Shown here piece after piece: positions 27,079-35,252 of a stretch of 64,000 nt of DNA. The stretch lies in the NCBI GenBank assembly GCA_024123915.1, contig CP099650.1:7192001-7256000 (forward strand), read 5' to 3'. The notes beneath the pieces are model-generated. The model had not been told where the DNA came from. It saw only the letters and a program-made list of their open reading frames with translations, and made no database searches. This DNA comes from Oxalobacteraceae bacterium OTU3CAMAD1. GTDB taxonomy: Bacteria > Pseudomonadota > Gammaproteobacteria > Burkholderiales > Burkholderiaceae_D. A program made the translations under genes and the position numbers. Numbering within the stretch: the first letter of the stretch is position 1; each line of letters begins with the position of its first letter.

Positions 27079-27685
27079 GATCGGCTCCTTCTCGGTTCGC
27101 ATTCTGCAGGCTGGGGCGGTGCGCCGCCAGGTGTTTGGCCAGCGCCGCCCGGCCACGCGACAGGCGTGAGCGGACGGTGCCGATATCGACCTGGCAGATC
27201 GCCGCGATCTCCAGGTAGGACAGGTCATGCAGTTCGAACAGGATGACGGCGTCGCGGAAGACCGGCGCCAGCCGGGCCAGCGCGCACCGCACTTCCTCGG
27301 CCAGTTCGTTGTCCAGCATGCGCGAGAGCGGCTCTGCGTCCTCGCTGCCAACCTCGCTGTCGACTTCTCCATCGTCATCCGGCTCGGGCAGGCTGTCGTG
27401 GCGCCGGCGCGGCTCTTCGTGCTTGAGCACCAGGTTGCGCGCCACGCCGAACAGGAAGGTACGCAGCTCGCCGCGCAACGGGTCGAACTTGAAGCTGTCC
27501 GTGAGCAGGCCCATGAACACTTCCTGCACGATGTCGGCGGCGGTGTCGGCCGAGCCGCTGCGCAACAGCGCGAAGCGAAACAGCGGGGCTTGGTGGCGCT
27601 GGTACAGGGCCTGGAAGGCCGCTGCCGTGCCGGCGCGCATCTGGCGCAGCAAGTCGGTATCGTGGGTAGGGGTCAGGGTCGTCAT
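27065..27685 (-). CDS. ECF RNA polymerase sigma factor (sigma-70 family)
   Basis: 206 aa from MTTLTPTHDTDLLRQMRAG at 27685. Region 2 is AFQALYQRHQAPLFRFALLRSGSADTAADIVQEVFMGLL with LRTFLFGVARNLVLKHEEP; region 4 is LARLAPVFRDAVILFELHDLSYLEIAAICQVDIGTVRSRLSRGRAAL. An acidic linker (SLPEPDDDGEVDSEVGSEDAE, about 110-132) lies between them. It directs transcription of a small stress or envelope regulon and is presumably held by the overlapping downstream membrane protein. First gene of the sigma/anti-sigma/exported-protein operon. An autoregulated promoter in the 27686-27800 region is expected but was not recognised. Confidence 0.95.
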   Translation of the reverse strand: MTTLTPTHDTDLLRQMRAGTAAAFQALYQRHQAPLFRFALLRSGSADTAADIVQEVFMGLLTDSFKFDPLRGELRTFLFGVARNLVLKHEEPRRRHDSLPEPDDDGEVDSEVGSEDAEPLSRMLDNELAEEVRCALARLAPVFRDAVILFELHDLSYLEIAAICQVDIGTVRSRLSRGRAALAKHLAAHRPSLQNANREGADHACR

Positions 27686-27824
27686 CGTTGGGCCTTTAAT
27701 GGTATTCCGGCGCGGCGGCCGAAAAGTTCCCAACAATCGTGTTCGAATTCCCGGGCCCGCATCAGGGCAGGCGCCAGGGGTAGTACTTCATTGCTAAACC
27801 AACCATCGGCCATGCCGAGGGAAA

Positions 27825-27864
27825 GCGCCGCCCGTTCGCGGAGAACAAGCTTGCCGGGCGGCGC
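27825..27864 (-). terminator. Hairpin terminator candidate after GH95 gene
   Basis: GCGCCGCCCG (27825-27834) and CGGGCGGCGC (27855-27864) form a perfect 10-bp stem with a 20-base loop, starting 11 bp past the GH95 stop. On the minus strand the stem is followed by only TTTC, so it is a weak intrinsic terminator at best. Confidence 0.5.
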
Positions 27865-27874
27865 AAATGCAGGG

Positions 27875-30343
27875 CTACATCACCGCGCCCGCTCCTTTTT
27901 TGTCCAATACGACCTGTATCAAGCGGTCGCGATAGCGCACCCGCACCTTGTCGTGGGGCTTGCCGCGCAGGCGCAGGCGCTTCATCTTGCCGTCGGCCCA
28001 GTCCAAATCGAGCTCGACGCCGCCCTTGGCGCGCACGCCGCGCAGCGCGCCTTCCGGCCACGCCTTCGGCAGCGCCGCGAGGATATGGATCTCGCCGCCC
28101 CAGGACTGCACCAGCATGTCCAGGATCGCCGCCGCGCCGCCGAAGTTGCCGTCGATCTGGAACGGCGGATGGGAATCGAACATGTTCGGATAGGTGCGCT
28201 CCGGCCCCAGCAGCCCTTGCAGGATCGAGTAGGCGCGCTCGCCCTCGCCCATGCGCGTCCACAGCGCCAGCCGCCACGCCGTCGCCCAGCCGGTGGATCT
28301 GTCGCCGCGCCTGTTGAGCGTGACCTTCGCCGCCGCGATCAGCTCCGGCGTGTCGCGCAGGTTGATTTGCTCGCTCGGATACACCGCGTACAAATGCGAG
28401 ACATGGCGGTGCTGCTGCTCCGGCGCGCCGGCATCCCAATCCTCCAGCCATTCCTGCAACTGCCCCTGCGCGCCGATGCGGTCGGCCGGCAAGCGGGCGC
28501 GCATCGTCTCCAAGGTGGTGGCGAAGGCGCCATCGCCGTCCTTGAGCAGCGCATGGGCCTTGAGCGTCCAGCCGAACAGGTCGCGTACGATCTGGCGGTC
28601 CATGGCCGGGCCGGCGCAGGTGGCCACGCCGTTGTGATGCTCATTCTCGGGTGAGATCGACGGCGACGTGACCAGCCCCCTGCCCTGCGGATCCTCGACC
28701 AGCGTATCGACGAAGAACAAGGACGCCCCTTTCAGCAGCGGATAGATGCGGCGCAACCAGGCCTGGTCCGGGTTGTATTCGTAGTGCTCCCACAACGCCT
28801 GGCACAGCCAGGCGCCGCCGCACGGCCACATGCCCCATTTCGGGCCGTCGATGGGCGCGGCGGCGCGCCACAGATCGGTGTTGTGGTGCGCCATCCAGCC
28901 GCGCGCGCCGTAGCCCTTGCGCGCGGTGACGGCGCCGGTGACCGCCAAGTCCTCCACCATGCGCGCCAGCGGTTCGACGCACTCGCCCAGGTTGGCCGAT
29001 TCGACCGGCCAGTAATTCATCTGGGTGTTGATGTTGATGGTGTACTTGGAGCCCCACGGCGGATTGGTTCCCTCGTTCCACAAGCCTTGCAGGTTGGCCG
29101 GCTGGCTGCCGGGGCGCGACGACGACATCAGCAGGTAGCGGCCGTACTGCACATACAGCGCCGCCAGCGCGGCGTCCGGGCGCGCCTCGACGGCGGCGAT
29201 GCGTTCGTTGGTCGGCGTCGCGGCGGCGGCATCGGAACCCGCGCTCGAGCCGATCCTCAGCGACAGCCGGCGGAACAGCTTCCGGTGCGCGGCAAGGTGC
29301 TCGGCGCGCAAGCGCGCATACGGCTTGGCGGCGGCGGACTCGGTTTGCGCGCGCACGGTCTTGAGCGGATCGCCGCCGACATCGGCGTAGTTGATGTAGC
29401 TGGTCGCCGCCGCCACCAGCAGCGTCACCGTGCGCGCGCCGCGCACCTCGATGCGCTCGCCGCGCGTGGTGATCGTACCGTCGCCGACGGCCTTCACGCG
29501 CACCGCGTAGCGCAGCGCCGCCGGAATGCCCATCGATTCGATATTGCGCCCTTCGACCAGCAGCGCATCGCGGCCATCGGCGCGCACGGACAAGGTGGAC
29601 GGCGGCTGGCCGGCGCGCGGCGGTTCGCGATAGTCCCACGGCGCGCCGATCGGCGCCGCCGCCTCTTTCCGCTGGCCTTCGTAGTCGGTCACGCCGTACT
29701 TGGCATCGGCTGGATGCCGGTAACCGAGATCGAAATCGAGCGTGCCGCCCTGCGCGGTCAGGCGTATTACCAGCACCTGGTCGGGCGCGCTGGCGAACAC
29801 TTCGCGCAGGTGCCGCGCCTTGCCGTCCGTGAAACGGGTGGTGGCGATGGCAGTGTCCAGTTCGAGCGAACGCCGATAGCCGCCGGCGCCCGCGATGCCC
29901 GCGAAGTCGAGCAGCAGGTCGCCGGCCGCGCCGTAGGGCATCTGCTTCATCGGCGTGGCCATCATCGACGAGGAGATCAAATCCGCCGCCTCGGCGAACT
30001 TGCCTTGGTCGATCAGCTTCCTGACCGCAGGCAGCGCCTCCAGCGAACGCGGATTGTTCGGGTCGTACGGCCCGCCCGCGTACAGCGTGTCCTCGTTGAG
30101 CTGGATGCGCTCCTGGGCGACCCGTCCGAAGCACATCGCCCCCAGGCGGCCGTTGCCGACCGGTAGCGCTTCGACCCACGCGCCGGCTGGCCGTTGGTAC
30201 CAAAGTTCGAGATTTTCACGGCCGCCGCCCGCCGTGGTGGCGACCACCGTGGCGCCTGCCAGTCCGGGAAACGCCATCGCCAACCCGGCCGACACCAGCA
30301 GCTGCCGCCGGCCTTCAGAAACACCGTTCGTCTTCTTGTTCAA
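27875..30343 (-). CDS. Glycoside hydrolase family 95 (alpha-L-fucosidase type)
   Basis: 822 aa. GH95 enzymes are inverting alpha-1,2-L-fucosidases or alpha-L-galactosidases. Family features: [27 protein letters not shown], the substrate-binding [69 protein letters not shown], and [30 protein letters not shown]-like C-terminus. The N-terminus [21 protein letters not shown] resembles a Tat-type leader, implying export of the folded enzyme. The start is TTG at 30343: GGAGG lies 5 bases upstream, and the nearby ATG is followed by a stop. Divergent from the PEP-CTERM gene. Confidence 0.93.
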   Translation of the reverse strand: [822 protein letters not shown]

Positions 30344-30554
30344 GTCATCCTCCAGATGGAATCAATTATCCTTTTATTAAAACAAAGCAGCGTAACCGAA
30401 TATTCAAGCCAATTGTAAAAACGACGAGCGCTCCCGACTCACTTGATGAATTTAATTGTCCGTGTTGAGAATTTTTGGAATGTCCCGCAAAGGCCGTCAA
30501 GTGCACAATCGGCAACACCACGTCTATCCCAGCCCCAACCAAGAAGTATCCACC

Positions 30555-31178
30555 ATGAAAAAAAACCTCTGCGCACTGATCACCGCCGCCGGCCTGCTGC
30601 TGGCCGGCGCCGGCCATGCCGGCGTCATCGGTTTCGATGACATCGACACCGCCGGCGACTTCGCCAGCCTGAACGACATCAGCCCCTACGCCGGCCTGAC
30701 CTGGAGCGACGGCTGGTACGCCGGCGACAACGGCCTCGACGGCTACGCCAATGCCGCCCGCTCCGGCACCCGCTACGCCGTCAACGGCTTCGGCGACGAC
30801 GACATCAGCGTCGCCAGCGCCACCGGCTTCAACTTCACCGGCGCCTGGTTCGCCACCGCCATGGGCGGCGCCGACAAGGCCGGCTGGATCAACATCCGCG
30901 CCTACGACGCCGCCAACCAGCTCATCGGCACCACCGGCAACGTCGCCATCGGCGACAACTACCAATGGGTGGGCGCCGCCTTCAACAACGTCTCGCGCCT
31001 GAGCATCACGCGCGACACCGGCTGGTATGTGATGGACGACTTCACCACCGCCGGCGTCGCAGCGCCGGTGCCCGAGCCGGACACGATGCTGATGCTGGGC
31101 GTCGGCCTGCTGACGGTGCTGGGCCGGGCAATGTCGCGCCGCCGGTCGGCGCAGGCCGCCGGCAAGTCGTCTACTTGA
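30555..31178 (+). CDS. PEP-CTERM sorting domain protein
   Basis: 207 aa from MKKNLCALITAAGLLLAG at 30555. The signal peptide ends at GHAGV. The mature part (VIGFDDIDTAGDFASLNDIS to WYVMDDFTTAG) is a compact beta-rich domain with many Asp and Gly residues, of unknown function. The C-terminus has the sorting signal: VPEPDTMLMLGVGLLTVLGR, a transmembrane helix, then SRRRS. Such proteins are cleaved and anchored by exosortase EpsH/XrtA-type enzymes and reach the surface or exopolysaccharide. No exosortase is in the window. The stop overlaps the convergent esterase gene by 8 bp. Confidence 0.9.
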   Translation: MKKNLCALITAAGLLLAGAGHAGVIGFDDIDTAGDFASLNDISPYAGLTWSDGWYAGDNGLDGYANAARSGTRYAVNGFGDDDISVASATGFNFTGAWFATAMGGADKAGWINIRAYDAANQLIGTTGNVAIGDNYQWVGAAFNNVSRLSITRDTGWYVMDDFTTAGVAAPVPEPDTMLMLGVGLLTVLGRAMSRRRSAQAAGKSST

Positions 31179-33129
31179 CTTCCATCTCGAACGGCGCCGC
31201 CGGCAAGTCCTCGGCGCTGTAGAGATTCACGTAGGGCGCGTCGGCCCAGGCATAGCGCACATGCGTGGTGCCAGCCAGGTTGGCGCCTTTCAAGGTCACC
31301 GTGTCGCCCTGCGCCACCGCCGGCACATACCGGCACGAGGCGCCGGCGCACGCCTCGAAGCCGATCGCCTGGCCGGCACTGTAGGTGCGCAAGCCGCCGC
31401 CGGCATTCTTGAACTTGATCAGCAAATCCTCGCCCGCCCGCGTCACCCCGGCCGCCTGCGGCCCGCCGGGCGCGACCGCCTCACCGTAGGCCAGCGCGCG
31501 CGCCGCCAGCGCCAGCCGCTCGCCGATCACGGCCTTCTGCGGTGGATGGATGTCGGTGCGGTCGCCGACGTCGATGGTCACGGCCAGGCCGGCCAGCGGG
31601 TCGTCGCGAACGGTTTTGGCCTGGGCCTCCCGCAAGCGCGCCCAGCCCGAGTCTACCGGTTTGATCGGGGCCGGACCGAACGACGACAGCTGGACCACCA
31701 GGAAGGGCAAGCGCGGCTGGCCGAAAGTCTTGCGCCAATCGGCGATCATCAGCGGCAGCAAGGTCTCGTATTCCTTGGCTTCGCCGGCGTTGGACTCGCC
31801 CTGGTAAAACGCCGCCAGTTTGAACTTGTAGCCGGTCAGCGGCGCGATCATGGCGTTGTGCAAGGTCGACAGGCTGGTCGGCACATCCCATGGCGCCGCC
31901 GGTATCGACAGCCCTTTCAAGCGCGTGCCCGCCTGGTATTTCCACAGGGCCGACAGGGCGATGAACCGGCCGTCGCCGGTCTTGACGCCGCGATGCTCTG
32001 GCTGCCCGGTCAACCCTCCGCCGCCGAGCACGCGCACGGCGATCACGTTGCGGCCGGGTTTGAACACGCCGGCCGGCACGGCATAGTCGCGCCACATCCA
32101 CGCGATGTTGCCGCCACCGACGAACACCCCGTTGACCCAGGTGCTGTTATAGGTGTCGATGGGGCCGAGCTGGAGCTTGTTCGCCGCGCGCGCCTGCGCC
32201 TCGTCCAGGGTCACCGTGGTGCGGAACCAGGCGCCGCCGTCGAAGTCCGCCAGCGCCGGAATACCGGCTTCCTTCCACGATCCGTTCGGCGTCAGGCTCG
32301 GCCACGCGGAGTCGTCGAAGTCCGGCAAGCTCCACTTGCGCTGCGCCTTGGCCTGCGGATCATGTTCCTCCCACCATTGCTGGTGCCGGCGCGCCTCGTC
32401 GGCCATCGCCTTGGCCGGATTCGACGCCATGTCGGCCAACGCGTCGATTCGCCGGGCGTAGGCCGGCAGCGTCTTCAGCGACGACGCGCCGATCCAGCCC
32501 TGTATCGTGGTGCCGCCCCAGCTCGAATTAATGAAGCCGACCGGCACCTTCTGGCGCTGCTGCAAGCTGCGCGCCATGTAATAGCACACCGCCGAGGCCT
32601 CGCCGGCTGTCTTGGATGACACCACCTCCCAAGCCAGCGGCCGCTTCAGATCGTCCTGGAGGGCGGCGTCGCTGACAAGTTGAACGTTGACGAAGCGCAG
32701 GTCAGGATTGGCGGGGAAGTCGGGCCATGCGCCGGTGGAGAGCCGCGCCGGGAACGCCATGTTCGACTGGCCGCCGCACAGGTAGACGTCGCCGATCATG
32801 ATGTCCTTGAGCGTGGTGGCGCCACCGTCGCCGCTGACGGACAGGGTGTGCGGTCCGCCGGCCGGCATCGCCGACAGGTTCAAGCGCCATTTTCCGTCCG
32901 CCGCCGCGATCGCCTCGGCGGTCTGGCCGCCCAAGCCCACCGTGACGCGCTGGCCAGGGCCGGCCGTGCCCCACACAGTCAATGGTTCGCCGCGCTGCAA
33001 CACGGCATGGTCGCCGAAAATGGCCGCGAACGCAGGCGGCGGGGTCTGCGCCATCGCAGGAACGGCGATCGACGAGGCAAGCACAATGAAGAGCAGGCCG
33101 GCAACACGGCTACGAGGTGGACTTTTCAT
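31171..33129 (-). CDS. Sialate O-acetylesterase-like SGNH hydrolase
   Basis: 652 aa from MKSPPRSRVAGLLFIV at 33129, with a signal peptide ending VPAMAQT. The N-terminal part FAAIFGDHAVLQRGEPLTVWG and the block DVYLCGGQSNMAFP (GQSNM is block I of this SGNH family), SSWGGTTIQGWIG, AFYQGESNAGEAKEYE with nucleophile-region features, and the late ITIDVGDRTDIHPPQK (Asp-His of the triad) identify a SASA-type acetylesterase. A galactose-binding-like domain (about 245-370, WFRTTVTLDEAQA) is inserted, as usual. It deacetylates acetylated sugars in the periplasm; substrate choice is not visible. Close to GH95, so both may act on the same glycan. No clear ribosome site precedes the ATG. Confidence 0.9.
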   Translation of the reverse strand: MKSPPRSRVAGLLFIVLASSIAVPAMAQTPPPAFAAIFGDHAVLQRGEPLTVWGTAGPGQRVTVGLGGQTAEAIAAADGKWRLNLSAMPAGGPHTLSVSGDGGATTLKDIMIGDVYLCGGQSNMAFPARLSTGAWPDFPANPDLRFVNVQLVSDAALQDDLKRPLAWEVVSSKTAGEASAVCYYMARSLQQRQKVPVGFINSSWGGTTIQGWIGASSLKTLPAYARRIDALADMASNPAKAMADEARRHQQWWEEHDPQAKAQRKWSLPDFDDSAWPSLTPNGSWKEAGIPALADFDGGAWFRTTVTLDEAQARAANKLQLGPIDTYNSTWVNGVFVGGGNIAWMWRDYAVPAGVFKPGRNVIAVRVLGGGGLTGQPEHRGVKTGDGRFIALSALWKYQAGTRLKGLSIPAAPWDVPTSLSTLHNAMIAPLTGYKFKLAAFYQGESNAGEAKEYETLLPLMIADWRKTFGQPRLPFLVVQLSSFGPAPIKPVDSGWARLREAQAKTVRDDPLAGLAVTIDVGDRTDIHPPQKAVIGERLALAARALAYGEAVAPGGPQAAGVTRAGEDLLIKFKNAGGGLRTYSAGQAIGFEACAGASCRYVPAVAQGDTVTLKGANLAGTTHVRYAWADAPYVNLYSAEDLPAAPFEMEVK

Positions 33130-33264
33130 GTTGAGATGGACGGAAGTTTTCGCAGCATGCAGTGTGGCTGTATTTCCTGCCTTGGAACAGCTTTTTCCGA
33201 TAGCGAAAACCGCCATCCGCAATTATATTTTTTACCAATCACGTCCCATCGCCCATCCCGAATA

Positions 33265-33365
33265 ACAGTTTATAGACTGTATTTTGATATAACAGCCTTA
33301 GGGCTGTATTTTGGCGTAGAAAACAGGGTTTACCTTGTTTTTACATATAACAGGCTATAAACTGT
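33265..33365. promoter_or_regulatory. Four repeated 16-bp operator-like dyads upstream of hipBA
   Basis: Four sites share the form ACAG-N8-CTGT: 33265-33280 (ACAGTTTATAGACTGT), 33292-33307 (ACAGCCTTAGGGCTGT), 33323-33338 (ends TTGT) and 33350-33365 (ACAGGCTATAAACTGT). Start-to-start distances are 27, 31 and 27 bp. A possible promoter TTGATA (33284-33289), 17-bp spacer, TATTTT (33307-33312) overlaps site 2. The region ends 27 bp before the hipB start and is clearly more AT-rich than its surroundings. E. coli hipBA also has four HipB sites with an 8-bp spacer, though with a different sequence. Confidence 0.8.
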
Positions 33366-33392
33366 AACCACTAGCATCAAACGGAACTGTAT

Positions 33393-33761
33393 ATGCGATT
33401 CCCTCTCCAAACCATTGATCAGTTAAAGCCGCTGATCCAGGGCTTTCGAAAGCGGGCCGGCCTGACACAGACGGCGATGGCTGAAAAACTGGGAATAACC
33501 CAGCAAAGCTATGCGCAAATCGAATCAAACCTGGGCTCCACGAGTGTGGAACGCCTCTACACGATTCTGCGCCTGCTCGATGTCGAACTCAATTTCTCGC
33601 CGCCGGATTCATCCAAGGGGGAGAGCCAAGGTGACGCGCGGATGGCTGCGCAAACTCGTGACGCCTATGTCGCCAAGAAAACAAAGACCAAAACGCCTGC
33701 AGCGAGGTCGATCAAGCTTCCACCACGAGCTATCCAGCAGCCCGACAAGACCAAATGGTGA
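33393..33761 (+). CDS. hipB: HipB-type antitoxin, helix-turn-helix regulator
   Basis: 122 aa. The N-terminal two thirds is an XRE/Cro-type HTH: LKPLIQGFRKRAGLTQTAMAEKLGITQQSYAQIESNLGSTSVERL with YTILRLLDVELNF, the standard HipB pattern. The C-terminal 50 residues (SSKGESQGDARMAAQ to PDKTKW) are basic and disordered and may contact HipA or be the protease target. HipB represses its own operon and inhibits HipA. It is 3 bp upstream of hipA and just downstream of four dyads that are its likely operators. The pair looks acquired: AT-rich leader and different codon use. Confidence 0.92.
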   Translation: MRFPLQTIDQLKPLIQGFRKRAGLTQTAMAEKLGITQQSYAQIESNLGSTSVERLYTILRLLDVELNFSPPDSSKGESQGDARMAAQTRDAYVAKKTKTKTPAARSIKLPPRAIQQPDKTKW

Positions 33762-33764
33762 ACC

Positions 33765-35111
33765 ATGGCGCGCGCACGTAACCGAGGCAGCCTGAACGTC
33801 TGGCTAAATGGCAGTCCGGTAGGAAGGTGGACCAATGCCGCCAACACCGCCACTTTCGAGTACTTCGACCAGTGGATCGAGCACGAGCAAGGACGTCCGC
33901 TATCGTTGTCCATGCCCTTCCGGGCGGACAACGCCGCCTATGCGGGCGACGTGGTGACGAACTACTTCGACAACCTGTTGCCCGATAGTGAACCCATTCG
34001 GCGGCGACTGGCCCAACGTCATCAAACCGGTGGAACGTCACCATTCGAACTGCTCGCCGCCATCGGCCGCGACTGCGTTGGCGCGGCCCAGTTGCTGCCG
34101 GTCGACCAAGCCCCGGACGACCTGTTTGGCGTCCACGGCGAGCCGCTCGATGAACAGCGGATCGCGAAACTGTTGCGATCCACCACGGCGCCCGCCGGAG
34201 GATTGGCCCGTGCGGAGCCAAACGCCGATCTTCGGCTCTCGATCGCCGGAGCACAAGAGAAGACCGCCCTGCTCTGGCGCGACGGACAATGGCTGCTACC
34301 GACAGGTAGCACGCCCACCACACACATACTAAAACTTCCGCTCGGCCTGGTTGGCGACATGCAGGCGGACTTTCGAACCTCGGTGGAAAACGAATGGCTC
34401 TGCTCGCAAATCATGGAGCTGTTCGGCTTGCCCATCGCGCGCACCGCGATCCTGCAATTTGAAGACCAGAAGGTATTGGCCGTCGAGCGTTTCGACCGCA
34501 AGAATTCCGACGACGGCACGTGGATAGCGCGCCTGCCGCAAGAAGACATGTGTCAGGCCACCGGTTGTTCACCGCTGCAAAAATATCAGCGCGAAGGCGG
34601 CCCGGGCATTGAACGTATCATGCAGTTGCTCTTCAGCTCCGATGCCGCGGAGACCGACCGCTTGAACTTTTACAAGACACAACTCATATTCTGGCTGCTA
34701 GTTGCAACGGATGGCCATGCGAAAAACTTCAGCATTGCCATACTGCCGGGAGGACGTTACCGCGCAACGCCCTTGTACGACGTGCTGTCCGCCCACCCCA
34801 TCATTGGCACCGGAAGGAATCAGATCCAGCCGCGTGACGCCAAGCTGGCGATGGCGGTCCGGGGCAGCACCAATTACTACGAGGTCTACCGGATTCAACG
34901 CCGTCACTGGTCCGCGATGGCCCGGCGGGTGAACCTGGGCGCCCGGACAGCCGAAAGAGTCATCGGGGAATTGCTTGCCCAAACGCCGCAGGTCGTACAA
35001 GACGCCTACCGGAGAATTCCCGCAGGGTTTCCGCAAGACGTGGCGGACAGCATTCTGCAGGGCATGCTGCGGCAACTGGCGACGTTGCGGGGACAGCCGC
35101 CGGGTGGTTGA
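33765..35111 (+). CDS. hipA: HipA-type Ser/Thr kinase toxin
   Basis: 448 aa. HipA kinases inactivate a translation factor (glutamyl-tRNA synthetase in E. coli) and promote persistence. The N-terminal subdomain (SLNVWLNGSPVGRWT to YFDNLLPDSEPIRRRLA) is followed by the P-loop SIAGAQEKTALL with Ser159 at the position of the autophosphorylated Ser150 of E. coli. Lys190 in HILKLP, the catalytic DGHAKN (Asp316) and Mg-binding Asp339 in YDVLSA are intact, so the kinase should be active. Whether the target is GltX or another protein cannot be read from sequence. Confidence 0.95.
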   Translation: MARARNRGSLNVWLNGSPVGRWTNAANTATFEYFDQWIEHEQGRPLSLSMPFRADNAAYAGDVVTNYFDNLLPDSEPIRRRLAQRHQTGGTSPFELLAAIGRDCVGAAQLLPVDQAPDDLFGVHGEPLDEQRIAKLLRSTTAPAGGLARAEPNADLRLSIAGAQEKTALLWRDGQWLLPTGSTPTTHILKLPLGLVGDMQADFRTSVENEWLCSQIMELFGLPIARTAILQFEDQKVLAVERFDRKNSDDGTWIARLPQEDMCQATGCSPLQKYQREGGPGIERIMQLLFSSDAAETDRLNFYKTQLIFWLLVATDGHAKNFSIAILPGGRYRATPLYDVLSAHPIIGTGRNQIQPRDAKLAMAVRGSTNYYEVYRIQRRHWSAMARRVNLGARTAERVIGELLAQTPQVVQDAYRRIPAGFPQDVADSILQGMLRQLATLRGQPPGG

Positions 35112-35252
35112 AGGAAAAGACGAGCGCGCCCGTCGTTCGCCGAATCGAGCCCAAACGTAGGGTTTTCCTTACTGCAATATCAGCCCAGGCCTATGCTTGC
35201 CGTTCGGATACGGCGGTACCCTGTTCTCCAGGATAGAGATCGGGGGCGTCAA

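Noticed and set aside
30478..30493. Possible sigma-54 promoter (TGGAATGTCCCGC) before the PEP-CTERM gene
   Set aside because: The GG-to-GC distance is 8 bases and not the required 10; no other -24/-12 match was found close by.
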